In this document: positions 37,453 through 47,074 of the stretch, one piece after another
Numbering within the stretch: the stretch's first letter is position 1
Layout: each line of letters starts with the position of its first letter
NCBI GenBank assembly: GCA_963790435.1
Contig: CAWBOI010000003.1
Coordinates: 558,001 to 622,000, forward strand
Direction: 5' to 3'
DNA length: 64,000 nt
From: Ilyomonas sp963790435
GTDB taxonomy: Bacteria; Bacteroidota; Bacteroidia; Chitinophagales; Chitinophagaceae
Notes under the pieces: model-generated
Told to the model about the DNA's origin: nothing
The model's input: the letters and a program-made list of their open reading frames with translations, nothing else
Databases searched by the model: none
Made by a program: the position numbers and the translations under genes

Positions 37453-38715
37453 ATGAAACTCTTTACCAGGTACAGCCGCATCAACTTGTTGTCAACTGTT
37501 GTTATCTTTTTACTCGCTTCAGTTGCGTTTTCTTTTTTACTTCGCTATGTAATTATCAATGGCATTGATGAAGACCTGCGTATCGAAAAAAATGAAGTGC
37601 TGTCTTACATCAACAACTATCATTCGTTGCCTCCTGTGGTTGAAGTGCACGATCAACATACACGTTACCAACTGGTGAACAATTTACCAGTCGACAACCA
37701 TCATATTTATACAAAAAAAAACCATCATAGAAGAGACGAAGAGGATGATTGGGAAAGAACCATTGCTTTTGGCGCCACCGTGAATGGCAGCAATTATTTA
37801 ATAACCGTAAGCAAATCGCTGGAAGGCACAGATGACTTGATTCAATCCATCATTTTGATTACAATTGGAACGATTGTACTGATATTGGTAACTACTTTTT
37901 TCATCAACCGTTGGGTGCTGCGCAAATTGTGGCAGCCATTTTATAACAGCTTGCACATTATTCAAAGCTTTACCTTATCTAACAATAAAACCGTTGCCTT
38001 TCCCACTACCACTATTAATGAATTCAACCTGCTTAATCAAACGCTTTCCACTTCTATCAACAAAGCACAGCAGGATTATTTTGCATTGAAAGAATTTACC
38101 GAAAATGCATCACACGAGTTGCAAACACCGTTGGCTGTTGTTCGTTCCAAACTGGATTTGTTGATTCAAAGCGAAGCCTTAACCGAGCCGCAAAGCAAAG
38201 CCATTCAGGCTTCCTACGAAGCCATTAACCACATGAAGCGATTGAACGAATCGTTGTTGTTGCTAACTAAAATTGAAAACCGTCAGTTTGCCGAACAAAC
38301 CACCATTAACGTTGAAAAAATGGTCAAAAACAAACTGGCACAATTTGAAGAGCAATGGCAAAGCTTACAATTAAAAATTGATGCGAAAACAAACCCTGCC
38401 GTTATCACCGGCAATGTTCAGTTGGTTGATATTTTACTGAACAATTTGTTCAGCAATGCCACACGGCATAATGCTGCCAATGGCTTCATTCATCTGCAAT
38501 TGGAAGCGGCACAATTCATTATCAGCAACAGTGGCGAAGCTGGTGCGCTTGACGGACAACAAGTGTTTAACAGGTTTTACAAGGGCAACTCTTTTAGCGG
38601 CAAGCATGGTTTGGGTTTGTCCATCGTAAAACAAATTTGCGAGGTATCAAATTACAGGTGCAGCTATCGTTTTGAACTACCGAACATTCATTCGTTCGTC
38701 ATACAATGGTTATAG
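37453..38715 (+). CDS. Sensor histidine kinase of the OmpR/EnvZ type
   Basis: A 420 aa membrane kinase, partner of the preceding regulator. The start MKLFTRYSRINLL is chosen because it gives a normal N-terminal membrane helix and avoids overlap; an open extension of 23 codons reaches into the regulator gene. Helices lie at about 12-32 and 133-155, around a periplasmic loop with the charged stretch KKNHHRRDEEDD. The dimerisation domain has SHELQTPLAVV (phospho-acceptor His). The ATPase domain has LNNLFSNATRHN (N box) and GLGLSIVKQIC (G box). The His- and acid-rich periplasmic loop could bind metal, which is inference. Confidence 0.92.
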   Translation: MKLFTRYSRINLLSTVVIFLLASVAFSFLLRYVIINGIDEDLRIEKNEVLSYINNYHSLPPVVEVHDQHTRYQLVNNLPVDNHHIYTKKNHHRRDEEDDWERTIAFGATVNGSNYLITVSKSLEGTDDLIQSIILITIGTIVLILVTTFFINRWVLRKLWQPFYNSLHIIQSFTLSNNKTVAFPTTTINEFNLLNQTLSTSINKAQQDYFALKEFTENASHELQTPLAVVRSKLDLLIQSEALTEPQSKAIQASYEAINHMKRLNESLLLLTKIENRQFAEQTTINVEKMVKNKLAQFEEQWQSLQLKIDAKTNPAVITGNVQLVDILLNNLFSNATRHNAANGFIHLQLEAAQFIISNSGEAGALDGQQVFNRFYKGNSFSGKHGLGLSIVKQICEVSNYRCSYRFELPNIHSFVIQWL

Positions 38716-39018
38716 TTGTTGAAAGTAAAATAACCCAATTGGCGGAGTTGTTTTCTAATCATTTTTTAACCTTGTAATCTTAATAACTATACGGAATTAT
38801 TCGTTGGAATAATCTTATTCTCTTATTACGCGACGTTAAGTAATAAGGTGAGATGTTTTCCGGTTATCTCTTCTTACTGAAGTCAGAAGGTTACCAGCAG
38901 AATAGGCAATAACAATTGTTCCCAATAATAAATCAGCCCCACAACGGGTTATTTATTGGTAAAGAAAATATGCCTGCTGTTGGCATGGTTTTGCAGCACA
39001 ATTTAAAAATTTGAGTGT
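38716..39018. other. Hairpin-rich stretch before a small lipoprotein gene
   Basis: Several small inverted repeats lie here: AATTATTC/GAATAAT near 38795, CTTATTAC/GTAATAAG near 38820-38850, and an ATAAAT...ATTTAT stem with GCCCC/GGGT near 38925-38955. It could be a structured 5' leader of the gene at 39019, or chance. No coding frame seen. Confidence 0.35.
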
Positions 39019-39147
39019 ATGAAAAAATGGATGATTGCAATGCTTTTATTTACATTGATTTTGGTTGAAACAGGTTGTGTAGTTCGTGTGAAAGAGCGAA
39101 GCCGGCCTTATCCATCAACACCTCCACACAGAAGTGTGGTTGATTAA
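39019..39147 (+). CDS. Small putative lipoprotein, 42 aa
   Basis: A short frame starting MKKWMIAMLLFTLILVETGC, which looks like a lipoprotein signal with the Cys at residue 20. The mature tail is only 22 residues and is basic and Pro-rich (VRVKERSRPYPSTPPH). The lipobox is imperfect (Glu at -3). Similar short, Pro-rich lipoproteins are frequent in Bacteroidota and have no known role. It stands alone after the sensor kinase. Confidence 0.5.
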   Translation: MKKWMIAMLLFTLILVETGCVVRVKERSRPYPSTPPHRSVVD

Positions 39148-39451
39148 GGAAGCATAAAAGATGAGATGTTCTTTTATAAATAAGAACAGGATAAAAAGAG
39201 CAAATGGCTAAATTATAAATTATTAGAATTTCTGTTTTGAAATGATAAAATAAAATCGTTTAACCATTGAATATCCTTCATATATATCTTGTTTTTATCA
39301 GATAATCCTTAAGCAGCACAACGTTTTGCGTTTGACAATCGGCAACGGAGTTTGTGAGATACATAATAACCTTTACTTTTACCCGCGCTTTTGAAAAACT
39401 CGATTGTTTCAAAACGCAACAATAGGTCTCTCCGATTGCTATGAACATAAC
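39148..39451. other. Non-coding stretch between the small lipoprotein and the trehalase terminator
   Basis: I see no frame, RNA gene or repeat that I can support in these 300 bases; the only structure is the terminator directly to the right. Confidence 0.4.
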
Positions 39452-39481
39452 AAAGACTCCACCTCAATCGGTGGAGTCTTT
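39452..39481. terminator. Hairpin terminator downstream of the trehalase gene
   Basis: Perfect 12-base arms AAAGACTCCACC (39452-39463) and GGTGGAGTCTTT (39470-39481) with loop TCAATC. It could serve the minus-strand trehalase and transcripts from the left. Confidence 0.8.
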
Positions 39482-39602
39482 GATTTTTATAACCTTTCTG
39501 CTGAAATTAGGGCAAAAACAAACTTTGCAGTTCTGTCTTTTTAATTTTGAATTTCGTACATGCTGTTTACCCAACTCATAGCTCGTAGCTCACAGTTTGT
39601 TG

Positions 39603-41167
39603 CTATTTATCTTCTTTGATGTTGTAAACTTTCATCAGTTTTAAAAGCACGCCGTTTGTCCAGCCAAAGCCATCCTGCGAAGCATATTCACCACCGCCTC
39701 CTTCTATATTTGCATCTACAACATTGTATTTTTCCATCATTTTCCCGGTGTTGTGAAACACTTTAATGTTGAGGGCTGCCCAGCGTTTGGCAGCGTCTTC
39801 TGCCAGTGCGTGTTCGCCATAGTCTTCCAAACCTTTAATGCTTATCCACTCCAATGGCGCCCAACCGTTAGGAGCATCCCATTGCTCGCCGGTATTTTTT
39901 AAGGTAGTAACAAAGCCACCGTCTTTCAGCAATTTTTCTTTTGCAAATGCGGAGCCGCAGCCTTGGCTTGCGTATTGGAAGCAACCTGAAAGAACAAGGG
40001 CGAAATACCCAGAATGGTAACTTCAGGACTTTTTGTTTTTGCCACAATATCATAATCGTAATACCAGCCCGTTTTCGCATCCCAGCAATATTTGTTGATG
40101 GCAGCTTTGCGCCTTGCGGCAAGCGTATTGTAATAGTTTGCTTTTAGCAGGTTGCCGGTTTCTTTGAACGATCTGGCAAGCGTAAGCTCAAGATGATACA
40201 GCAAACCATTCAAATCAACCGGAATGAAATCGGTAACGTGAATGGTACTTAAATGTTTGCCATCGGCAAACCAGCGGCTGCTGAAATCAATGCCGCTTTC
40301 AGCACCGGAACGCAGGTTTTTATACAGCATCGCAAGGTTACCTTTGTAACCAATTCCCAAGGTTGAATCCTGTACAAACGATTCCTGTCGCGGGCGCACA
40401 TCGGCATCCCAATAACGGTTTAAAGTACTGCCATCGGGCATTGTAACTACATGCTTTGTTTTTGCCGTTTTATCCATATAATAATCGTACTCTTTCAACA
40501 AAGCATTTTGATAGATGGCATACACCGAACTGCCTTTTTGTTTTGCCAATAATTCAAGCATCATTGAAAAATAAGGCGGCTGCGAGCGGCTTAAATAATA
40601 CGTGCGGTTGCCATTGGGAATATGCCCATAAGTCGTGAGCATGTAAGCAAAATTCTTGATCATGTTTTCCATCGTTTCGTACTCGCCGCTTTCCTCTAAG
40701 CCCAACATGGTAAAGTAAGAATCCCAATAATAAATTTCACGAAACCTGCCGCCGGGAACAATGTAGGAATAAGGTAATGGCAGCAACGAACTGCCGTCCA
40801 CTTCTTTATCAGGATTGCGTTTCAGCACACTCCATAACTGCTTGATATGCGTAACAACGCTTTCGTTTTTGTTGGATTGATAACTGCCGGTAACACTTAC
40901 CGGAACCTGGAAATTTTCTTCTACAAAATGAAGAAGAAACGACGGTGAAGAAGCCGAATCTTTCTTCTCTTTTAAGTAATCAGCGACGATAGCTTTTGGG
41001 TCGCGCTTGGGAATGCAATCAACAAAAGTTTTATTGTCGGGAAACACTTTGTTCATCTGTACATCAATAAACAATTCGCCGTAAATTTTATCAGGTGTTG
41101 GCGGAAATTGTGCATGGGAAAAATGAACAAAACAAAAAGAGGCAAAAACAAAAAGCCATTTTCTCAT
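39603..41167 (-). CDS. treA: Periplasmic trehalase (GH37), broken by a frameshift
   Basis: Hydrolyses trehalose to glucose in the periplasm. A signal peptide (MRKWLFVFASFCFVHFSHA) starts at 41165-41167; an upstream extension was rejected. Family signature 1, PGGRFREIYYWDSYFTMLG, and the C-terminal signatures QWDAPNGWAP and GGGGEYASQDGFGW are all present. The frame changes near 39932-39955: the upstream frame ends in QKKNC and stop, while the other frame reads AFAKEKLLKDGGF, as expected for the family. A single base missing near GGCTCCGCA explains it. Sequence error or a recent mutation are both possible. Three copies of the dispersed motif lie in this gene (40032, 40455, 41152). Confidence 0.85.
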
Positions 41168-41220
41168 ATTGCGGTTGGTTTTAGAATTATGATACTGATT
41201 CATTTTGAAAGATAGCATTT

Positions 41221-41437
41221 CGTCATTCCGCAAATGCCCTCGACACGAATTCAAACCTTCATCGTAACTGCGAGGGCTTTGTGCGGAATCTGATCTTGTA
41301 AGTTTGAAGATGTTACAATGTTGTAAAGCTGTTTAATGTACTGAATCATCTTTATAAATCAATCATCAGATTCCGCACAAAGCCCTCGTAAAAGCGTAAA
41401 TGTGCAGCATCGTGTTGAGGGCAATTGCGGAATGACG
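41221..41437. repeat. Nested inverted repeat built of two mirrored hairpins
   Basis: Outer arms 41221-41248 and 41410-41437 match at 26 of 28 positions; inner arms 41271-41294 and 41365-41388 match perfectly over 24. Outer and inner arms also resemble each other (ATTCCGC...GCCCTCG), so each half can fold as its own hairpin (41226-41290 and 41371-41433). A non-coding mobile or REP-derived element is likely. It fills most of the gap 41168-41491. Confidence 0.85.
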
Positions 41438-41491
41438 GCATCGCTTAATCATCCTACACTGAAGTAAAATACAAACCAGCGATTGAATCAA

Positions 41492-42610
41492 TCAGAAAGC
41501 TGATTCAACCAAAAACTGGCTGTGTACATAATCAATAATATCTTTCATATCCTTATGTTCGTTAAACACCGCCAGTTGACGGTCGGCGCCGGTTCCGTTT
41601 TCAATCATTTTATGAACATAATTGATGGCATCGCGGCTGCCCAACTGGTCAACCACATCATCCACAAAGTCTAACAATTCATAAATTAAAACGCGTGTGT
41701 TCACTTCCTGTTCTATTCCAAAATCTATTAGCGTTCCGTCAATGCCGTACCTTCCTGCCCGCCATTTGTTTTCGTTAATTAACGCACGGCTGTACATAAT
41801 GTAATTCATGTTTTGACTGCGCAGCTTGTACAGTTTTGCGCAGATGGCCTGAAACAAAGCGGCGATGGCAATGGTTTCGGAAATAGTCATTGGCACATCG
41901 CAAATGCGAAACTCGACAGTGTTGAAGAAAGGATGCACGCGCAAATCCCACCATATCTTCTTTGCATTGTCAATACAGTTTGTTTTGATAAGAAGATTTA
42001 CATAACTATCGTAGGCTTCGATGCTTTCAAAATAATCAGGGATACCAGTACGCGGAAACTTATCGAACACTTTGGTACGAAACGATTTATAGCCTGTTAT
42101 CCTGCCTTCCCAAAACGGCGAATTAGTGCTTAACGCATACACATGTGGCAAAAAATAACGCGCCGAATTAGCAATGTGAATTGCCATTTTCCGGTCTTCC
42201 ATACCCACATGCACATGCAAACCAAAAATGAGATTGCTGCGGGCAGCTTCCTGCAATTCGTTTACAATTTGATTGTACCGCGCATGGTCAGTGATGAGTT
42301 GGCTTTGCCAGTTACTGAACGGATGCGTGCCCGATGCGCCCATCCAAAAGCCAAGGTCACCTGCAATTTGTGAAATGGTTTTACGCAGTGTTGACACATC
42401 GCGATACGCTTCATCAATGTTCGCGCAAATGTCGGTGCCTACTTCCACCACGGCCTGGTGCATTTCGGCTTTTACTTTATCTTTTAAAACCTTATGCCCC
42501 TCTGTAACAATCCGTTGCTCATGGCTGGTCAACTCGCGTGTTTCAGGGTTGATGACCATGTATTCTTCTTCAACGCCAAGTGTAAAATGATTAAAGTTTA
42601 AATGCCCCAT
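41492..42610 (-). CDS. GCS2-family carboxylate-amine ligase (YbdK-like)
   Basis: A 372 aa member of the glutamate-cysteine ligase 2 family, ATP-dependent enzymes joining glutamate (gamma-carboxyl) or similar acids to an amine. The sequence has GVEEEYMVINPETREL at the N-terminus, the metal-binding segment EVGTDICANIDEA and HVHVGMEDR. E. coli YbdK has weak glutamate-cysteine ligase activity; mycobacterial EgtA belongs to the same superfamily. It lies four bases after a Uma2 gene and is followed on the same strand, further upstream, by an ATP-grasp ligase, so a joint peptide-like product is plausible. The true substrate is unknown. Confidence 0.9.
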   Translation of the reverse strand: MGHLNFNHFTLGVEEEYMVINPETRELTSHEQRIVTEGHKVLKDKVKAEMHQAVVEVGTDICANIDEAYRDVSTLRKTISQIAGDLGFWMGASGTHPFSNWQSQLITDHARYNQIVNELQEAARSNLIFGLHVHVGMEDRKMAIHIANSARYFLPHVYALSTNSPFWEGRITGYKSFRTKVFDKFPRTGIPDYFESIEAYDSYVNLLIKTNCIDNAKKIWWDLRVHPFFNTVEFRICDVPMTISETIAIAALFQAICAKLYKLRSQNMNYIMYSRALINENKWRAGRYGIDGTLIDFGIEQEVNTRVLIYELLDFVDDVVDQLGSRDAINYVHKMIENGTGADRQLAVFNEHKDMKDIIDYVHSQFLVESAF

Positions 42611-42613
42611 AGG

Positions 42614-43225
42614 TTATTGATTAAAAATGTCAGTGGTGTTAATTTCCAAGCCGGGCAGAATGGGCGTTGTGATAATTTGACCACTAGTAAAAGGTTTGCT
42701 TTTGCTGTATTTCCCATCTTCCAAATACCAAATGATAATCATTTCCACCGAAGGAACCACAATCCAATATTCTAACACACCGGCTTCTTCGTACAATTCA
42801 AATTTGTTTTGCAACTCTTTTTTGTTGTTGCCCGGCGAAAGGATTTCAATTATGATATCCGGCGCACCAATGCAACCACGTTTGTCTATTTTATTTTTAT
42901 CACAAATCACGCACAAATCCGGTTGCACAACCGTGGTAACTTCGTTGTCTTTCTTTTTATTTTGAACCGGCAAACGCACATCGAAAGGCGCTATAAAAAC
43001 AGAACAAGACTTTCGTTGTAAAAAGGTTCCGATAGGTAAATGCAGCCTGCCGACAATCATCTGATGTTTGCTGCTTGGTGCAGACATCTTCATGATAATG
43101 CCTTTGAACAATTCAACGCGCTCCTCCCACTTCCATTTCAGGTAATCGGCATAAGTATAAATGTAATCTGCTGATGGTTCTTCCACCATTTGCACATTGC
43201 CATCATCATCGTATTGTGTGTACAT
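42614..43225 (-). CDS. Uma2 family (PD-(D/E)XK nuclease-like) protein
   Basis: A 203 aa protein of the Uma2/DUF820 group, a restriction-endonuclease-like fold widespread as cargo near mobile or variable regions. The active-site pattern appears as PDLCVICDKNK and APDIIIEILSPGN (Asp and ExL), followed by KKELQNKFELYEEAGVLEYW. Function is unresolved for the family. It is placed between the ATP-grasp gene (through a palindromic repeat) and the GCS2 ligase, three bases from the latter. Confidence 0.85.
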   Translation of the reverse strand: MYTQYDDDGNVQMVEEPSADYIYTYADYLKWKWEERVELFKGIIMKMSAPSSKHQMIVGRLHLPIGTFLQRKSCSVFIAPFDVRLPVQNKKKDNEVTTVVQPDLCVICDKNKIDKRGCIGAPDIIIEILSPGNNKKELQNKFELYEEAGVLEYWIVVPSVEMIIIWYLEDGKYSKSKPFTSGQIITTPILPGLEINTTDIFNQ

Positions 43226-43251
43226 AGCAAGGTTTATTTTTGCATGTTTTT

Positions 43252-43338
43252 TTACCGCGGAGAAAGGAGGAAAAAGAGTTTACGCAGAGCTTATAATTTC
43301 TCTGCAAAACCTTAGTCAACTTTTGTTCTCTGCGGTAA
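43252..43338. repeat. Nested palindromic intergenic repeat
   Basis: Outer arms TTACCGCGGAGAA (43252-43264) and TTCTCTGCGGTAA (43326-43338) match at 12 of 13. Inner arms GCAGAG (43284-43289) and CTCTGC (43300-43305) match perfectly. Confidence 0.75.
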
Positions 43339-43344
43339 AAGCTT

Positions 43345-44302
43345 TTACGGATACAATTTCTTTTTCGCCGTGCTCCGTTTTACAAATTCACCCCAGGTCA
43401 GATTGTCTTTTCCCGCCTTCCAGTTCTTTGCTTTTTCAATGGCAAAATTGGCTGCGGTTTCAACTACCCATTCAAAATTTTCTTCACCAACACTCGCACG
43501 TTCGGCATCAGGCGCAGGATTGCAAAAATCAATAGCATAAGCAGTGCCATCGCGCAAAGCCAGTTCAACCGTATTAAAATCATAACCTAAAAACTGGTTG
43601 ATGCGAAGCACAATACCTTCGAGGTATTTCAATTTTTCGGGTGATGGTGCAAACGGAGCCTGGTAGCGTAAGTGGTGCGGATTGCGCGGCTCGTAAGGCA
43701 TCACGCGAACATGCTTGCCGCCAATGCAATAACAACGATAATATTCTTCAAAAACAATCTCTTCCTGCAGCAGCATTACCAGTTGCCCGGTTTCTTTATG
43801 CTTTTCGTAAAACTCTTCAATGCTGTTCAGTTTGTAAACGTTCTTCCAGCCGCCGCCTGCAAAAGGCTTCATGTAAGCCGGAAAGCCAACGTATTTAAAC
43901 ATGCCTTCCCAATCCATTGGGTAAGCCAGGTTGCTAAAACTTTCGCCACTGGTATCATCGGGTAATTGGTAAGAAGGAAGGATGACCGTTTTCGGAACCG
44001 GAACATCAATGTTTACAGCTAATGCATTATTAAAAAACTTTTCATCGGCACTCCACCAAAATGGATTGTTGATCACCGCCGCGCCAGCCAATGGCGGCGT
44101 TTTTTAAATAGGCACGATAAAAAGGAACGTCCTGACTAATGCGATCAATGATAACCGCGTACTCGGTAGGCTCGCCTTGTGCTACTTTGTTGATGTTTAC
44201 CGGCTCGGCAGTAATGTCTTTTACCTTTTTACTGTTCACCCGTTCAACAAAAGCATCCGGAAAGCTTCTTTCTTTTCCAAACAAAATCCCGATTTTTTTC
44301 AT
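43345..44302 (-). CDS. ATP-grasp ligase, broken by a frameshift
   Basis: An ATP-grasp enzyme of about 318 aa (RimK/D-Ala-D-Ala-ligase-like fold) that would form an amide bond using ATP. N-terminal part MKKIGILFGKERSFPDAF; central AGAAVINNPFWWSADEKFF; ATP-binding FPAYMKPFAGGGWKNVYK and LQEEIVF; metal-binding DFNTVELALRDG and AIDFCNPAPDAE. The frame changes near 44085-44105: the first frame reads KNAAIGWRGG, while one base removed gives KNAALAGAAVINNP, continuous with the second frame. One surplus base is enough. In context with the GCS2 ligase it may extend or modify a gamma-linked product. Confidence 0.82.
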
Positions 44303-44426
44303 AAGTTATGTTTTGAAAAATGATAAATAATAAAACGGTACACCTCAAAGTAATAAAACAAATTTCAAACCGGCATCATCTTTTCAGCAAGAGTGATACT
44401 GTCGTTTCACTATTTTTGAATTTTGT

Positions 44427-45240
44427 ATGATGAATGATGTAAGAACGGATGCGCATGTTTCTGTGATCAGCGAAACCCTTTTTTCCCGCTTTTTAAACCG
44501 CGATGTGCTGGTGGATGTTTACCTTCCACCCACTTACTACAATAACAGTGAAGTCAATTTATTATTGATTAATGATGGGCAGGATTTGCCCCTAATGCCT
44601 TTTTCCGATATACTTTCTAATTTGTATAATACTGATGCCATTGAACCGCTGCTGTGCGTGGGCATTCATTGCGGAACCGACAGAAAAAATGAATATGGAA
44701 CCATCATTCAAAAAAATTATAAAGGGCAAGGTGCCAAAGCGAAAGAGTACACCGATTTTGTAATGCTGGAATTGTTGCCTTTTATCAAAAAACAGGTATC
44801 CGAACTTTTCGTGCAAAAACAAATCGTTTGCAGGCTTTTCGTTAGGCGCTTTGAGTGCGATGGACATTGTGCTCAATCATCCAAAAGATTTTGTAAGTGT
44901 AGGCTGTTTTAGTGGTTCGTTTTGGTGGCGAAGCAAAGGCTATGGAAGATTGTATAACGATGATACCGATAGAATCATGCATGCACAAACCCGCGCCCTG
45001 CCTTACTTTCAGCATCTTCGTTTCTTTTTTGAATGCGGCGCCTTGGATGAACTTGCCGACAGAAATAACAACGGCATTATTGATTCGATTGAAGATACAC
45101 TCGACCTCATAAAAGAGCTACAACAAAAAGGTTATGCTGATGAAAACATTCACTATGTTGAACTTCCTGATGGAATGCACAATGTTGCTACCTGGGCAAA
45201 AGCATTTCCTCTGTATTTGCAATGGCAATGGGGAAAGTGA
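44427..45240 (+). CDS. Alpha/beta-hydrolase esterase (esterase D-like), broken by a frameshift
   Basis: A serine hydrolase of about 270 aa of the putative esterase family. The nucleophile elbow is GFSLGALSA; the acid and His appear in FFECGALDELADRNNNG and ELPDGMHNVATW. The frame breaks between LLPFIKK and the elbow. The most natural repair is one A fewer in the A6 run at 44787-44792, giving FIKNRYPNFSCKNKSFAGFSLG. The gene is divergent from the ATP-grasp/Uma2/GCS2 group, 124 bases away, and may belong to it functionally. A dispersed-motif copy lies at 44813-44823. Confidence 0.8.
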
Positions 45241-45303
45241 TTGAGATATTTTAAATTTTTAATGGTTAATTATCTTCTTGCAATTAACCAGTAAACAATA
45301 ACA

Positions 45304-45816
45304 ATGGATTACGTTCAAATTGGAAAAATAGTTGCCACGTTTGGCGTGAACGGGGAGTTGATTTTGCAACATGGCTTGGAAAAAAAATCAACGTTTAAAA
45401 GCGTAGAAGCCCTATTTGTTGAAGAAACAAAAGGCAATCTGCTTCCCTATTTTATAAAAAGCGCAAAAGCAAAAGACGATAAAGAAAGTTATGTGTTGTT
45501 GGAAGGCATTGCTTCAAAAGAAGCGGCTCATCGCTTTATCAGAAAAGATGTTTGGCTTACGCAATCTGATTTTGAAAAAGTAGCCGGCAAAGCTTCTTCC
45601 ATTGGCTTACTTGGATTTTCAATTTATGAGCAAAAACAAATGATTGGTATTGTTGAGGAAGTGATAGAACAGCCGCATCAAATTTTATTGAAAACCCTTT
45701 ATCAAAACAAAGAAGCGTTTATTCCTTTGCATGAAGAAACGATTGAAAAAATTGACCGTAAGAAAAAAGAAATTCATGTAACACTGCCCGATGGTTTGCT
45801 GGAGATTTATCAGTAG
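45304..45816 (+). CDS. rimM: RimM, 16S rRNA processing / 30S maturation factor
   Basis: A 170 aa ribosome assembly factor binding uS19 and the 30S head. The N-terminal RimM barrel begins DYVQIGKIVATFGVNGEL, and a PRC-barrel C-terminal half follows (about 95-170, LLGFSIYEQKQMIGIVEEV and KEIHVTLPDGLLEIY). The usual neighbours rpsP and trmD are not here. A dispersed-motif copy (45630-45640) is read as Q-K-Q. Confidence 0.93.
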   Translation: MDYVQIGKIVATFGVNGELILQHGLEKKSTFKSVEALFVEETKGNLLPYFIKSAKAKDDKESYVLLEGIASKEAAHRFIRKDVWLTQSDFEKVAGKASSIGLLGFSIYEQKQMIGIVEEVIEQPHQILLKTLYQNKEAFIPLHEETIEKIDRKKKEIHVTLPDGLLEIYQ

Positions 45817-45834
45817 GTTTTGGAAGGGCCGCTT

Positions 45835-46131
45835 TTATAAATGCGGCTCGAACATCCGCAATCTCCTTCGCATCATTTCCATTTGATTTTGCATATTTTC
45901 CATGCGTTGTAACAGATGACTGATGGCTTCAATCCCTTCCATATTAATATCAAGTTCATAGTGCATCCGCGTATATTTTTCCAGCAACGGCAACTGGTGC
46001 GAAGGAATGTAATGCACCTGTTGTTGTATCACAATTTCTATCAAACCATATTCAGTCAACTGATTGATAAATTGAATATCGGTATGCGATTGTTGGGCGT
46101 ATTCTTCCATTGTAATTTTATCTTCCTGCAT
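45835..46131 (-). CDS. cbpM: CbpM-like chaperone modulator
   Basis: A 98 aa protein with a MerR-like helical N-terminus (DIQFINQLTEYGLIEI) and a C-terminal coiled coil rich in Met and Gln (LLQRMENMQNQMEMMRRRL). It lies four bases after the CbpA-like DnaJ gene, the usual place for CbpM, which binds the J-domain and restrains CbpA. Confidence 0.85.
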   Translation of the reverse strand: MQEDKITMEEYAQQSHTDIQFINQLTEYGLIEIVIQQQVHYIPSHQLPLLEKYTRMHYELDINMEGIEAISHLLQRMENMQNQMEMMRRRLRMFEPHL

Positions 46132-46135
46132 GGCA

Positions 46136-47038
46136 TTACATTTTTGACAATTGGGTAAACAAATCTTTTTGCTGCTCGGTTAAATGGGTGGGAATGGCTA
46201 CATTATAAGTAAGAATTAAATCGCCCCATTCACCTTCCTTTTTATACACCGGAAAGCCCTTGCCTTTGAGCTTTGTTTTTGTGCCATTTTGTGTCTCCGG
46301 CTTTACTTTCAATTTCACTTTTCCGCCTAATGTATCAACGGTAACCTCGCCACCTAAAACAGCAGTGTATAAATCAATGTTGATGGTGGTATATAAATCG
46401 TTTTCCAAACGCTTGAACTGGGGATCGTCTTCAATCACAAACGTGATGTATAAATCGCCCGCAGGGCTACCATTCACACCCGGCGCACCATAGCCTTTTA
46501 ATTTAATTACCTGACCATCAGCAACGCCCGCAGGCACAGTGATGCGTACATTTTTTCCGTTTACATTAAGTGTTTGCTGATGCGTGGTGTAAGCTTGTCG
46601 TAAGGAAAGATGCAACTCTGCATTGTAATCCTGTCCGCGAAACGCAGCTTGCTGTCGTCTTCCACCGCTACCACGATTGCCAAAAAGAGATTCAAAAAAA
46701 TCGGAAAAGCCGCCTTCCTCACCTTCCGAGTAATGGTATTCGAAATCTTGCCCAAATGGTTGTTGCTGCCCTCGTTGTTGTTGCTGCTGCCGGGCTTGTT
46801 CATATTGTTCTGCGTGCTGCCAATGTTCGCCGTAGGCATCGTATTTTTTGCGCTTTTCAGGATCGCTCAACACATCATTGGCTTCGTTGATTTCCTGGAA
46901 TTTACGGTTGGCTTCTTTATCATTTGGATTGAGGTCGGGATGAAGCTTCCGCGCGAGCTTGCGATAGGCTTTTTTGATGTCATCTTCAGAAGCGTTTTTA
47001 TCAACGCCGAGCACTTTGTAGTAATCTATAAACGCCAT
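46136..47038 (-). CDS. cbpA: CbpA-like DnaJ co-chaperone
   Basis: A 300 aa J-domain protein that stimulates DnaK. J-domain at 1-70 with the HPD motif (RKLHPDLNPND). A Gln-rich linker (EQARQQQQQRGQQQ) and a Gly/Phe-rich part follow, then two C-terminal substrate-binding barrels (from about residue 130), ending TEQQKDLFTQLSKM. There is no cysteine-rich zinc domain, which separates it from DnaJ proper. It forms an operon with cbpM. Confidence 0.92.
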   Translation of the reverse strand: MAFIDYYKVLGVDKNASEDDIKKAYRKLARKLHPDLNPNDKEANRKFQEINEANDVLSDPEKRKKYDAYGEHWQHAEQYEQARQQQQQRGQQQPFGQDFEYHYSEGEEGGFSDFFESLFGNRGSGGRRQQAAFRGQDYNAELHLSLRQAYTTHQQTLNVNGKNVRITVPAGVADGQVIKLKGYGAPGVNGSPAGDLYITFVIEDDPQFKRLENDLYTTINIDLYTAVLGGEVTVDTLGGKVKLKVKPETQNGTKTKLKGKGFPVYKKEGEWGDLILTYNVAIPTHLTEQQKDLFTQLSKM

Positions 47039-47074
47039 AATGGTTTATGTGTTGCTGATTGTATGCCAAAGATA

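Noticed and set aside
44813..44823. Idea that the dispersed motif copy itself caused the esterase frameshift.
   Set aside because: Restoring the frame one step earlier, at the A6 run 44787-44792, gives a more family-like sequence and leaves the motif intact.
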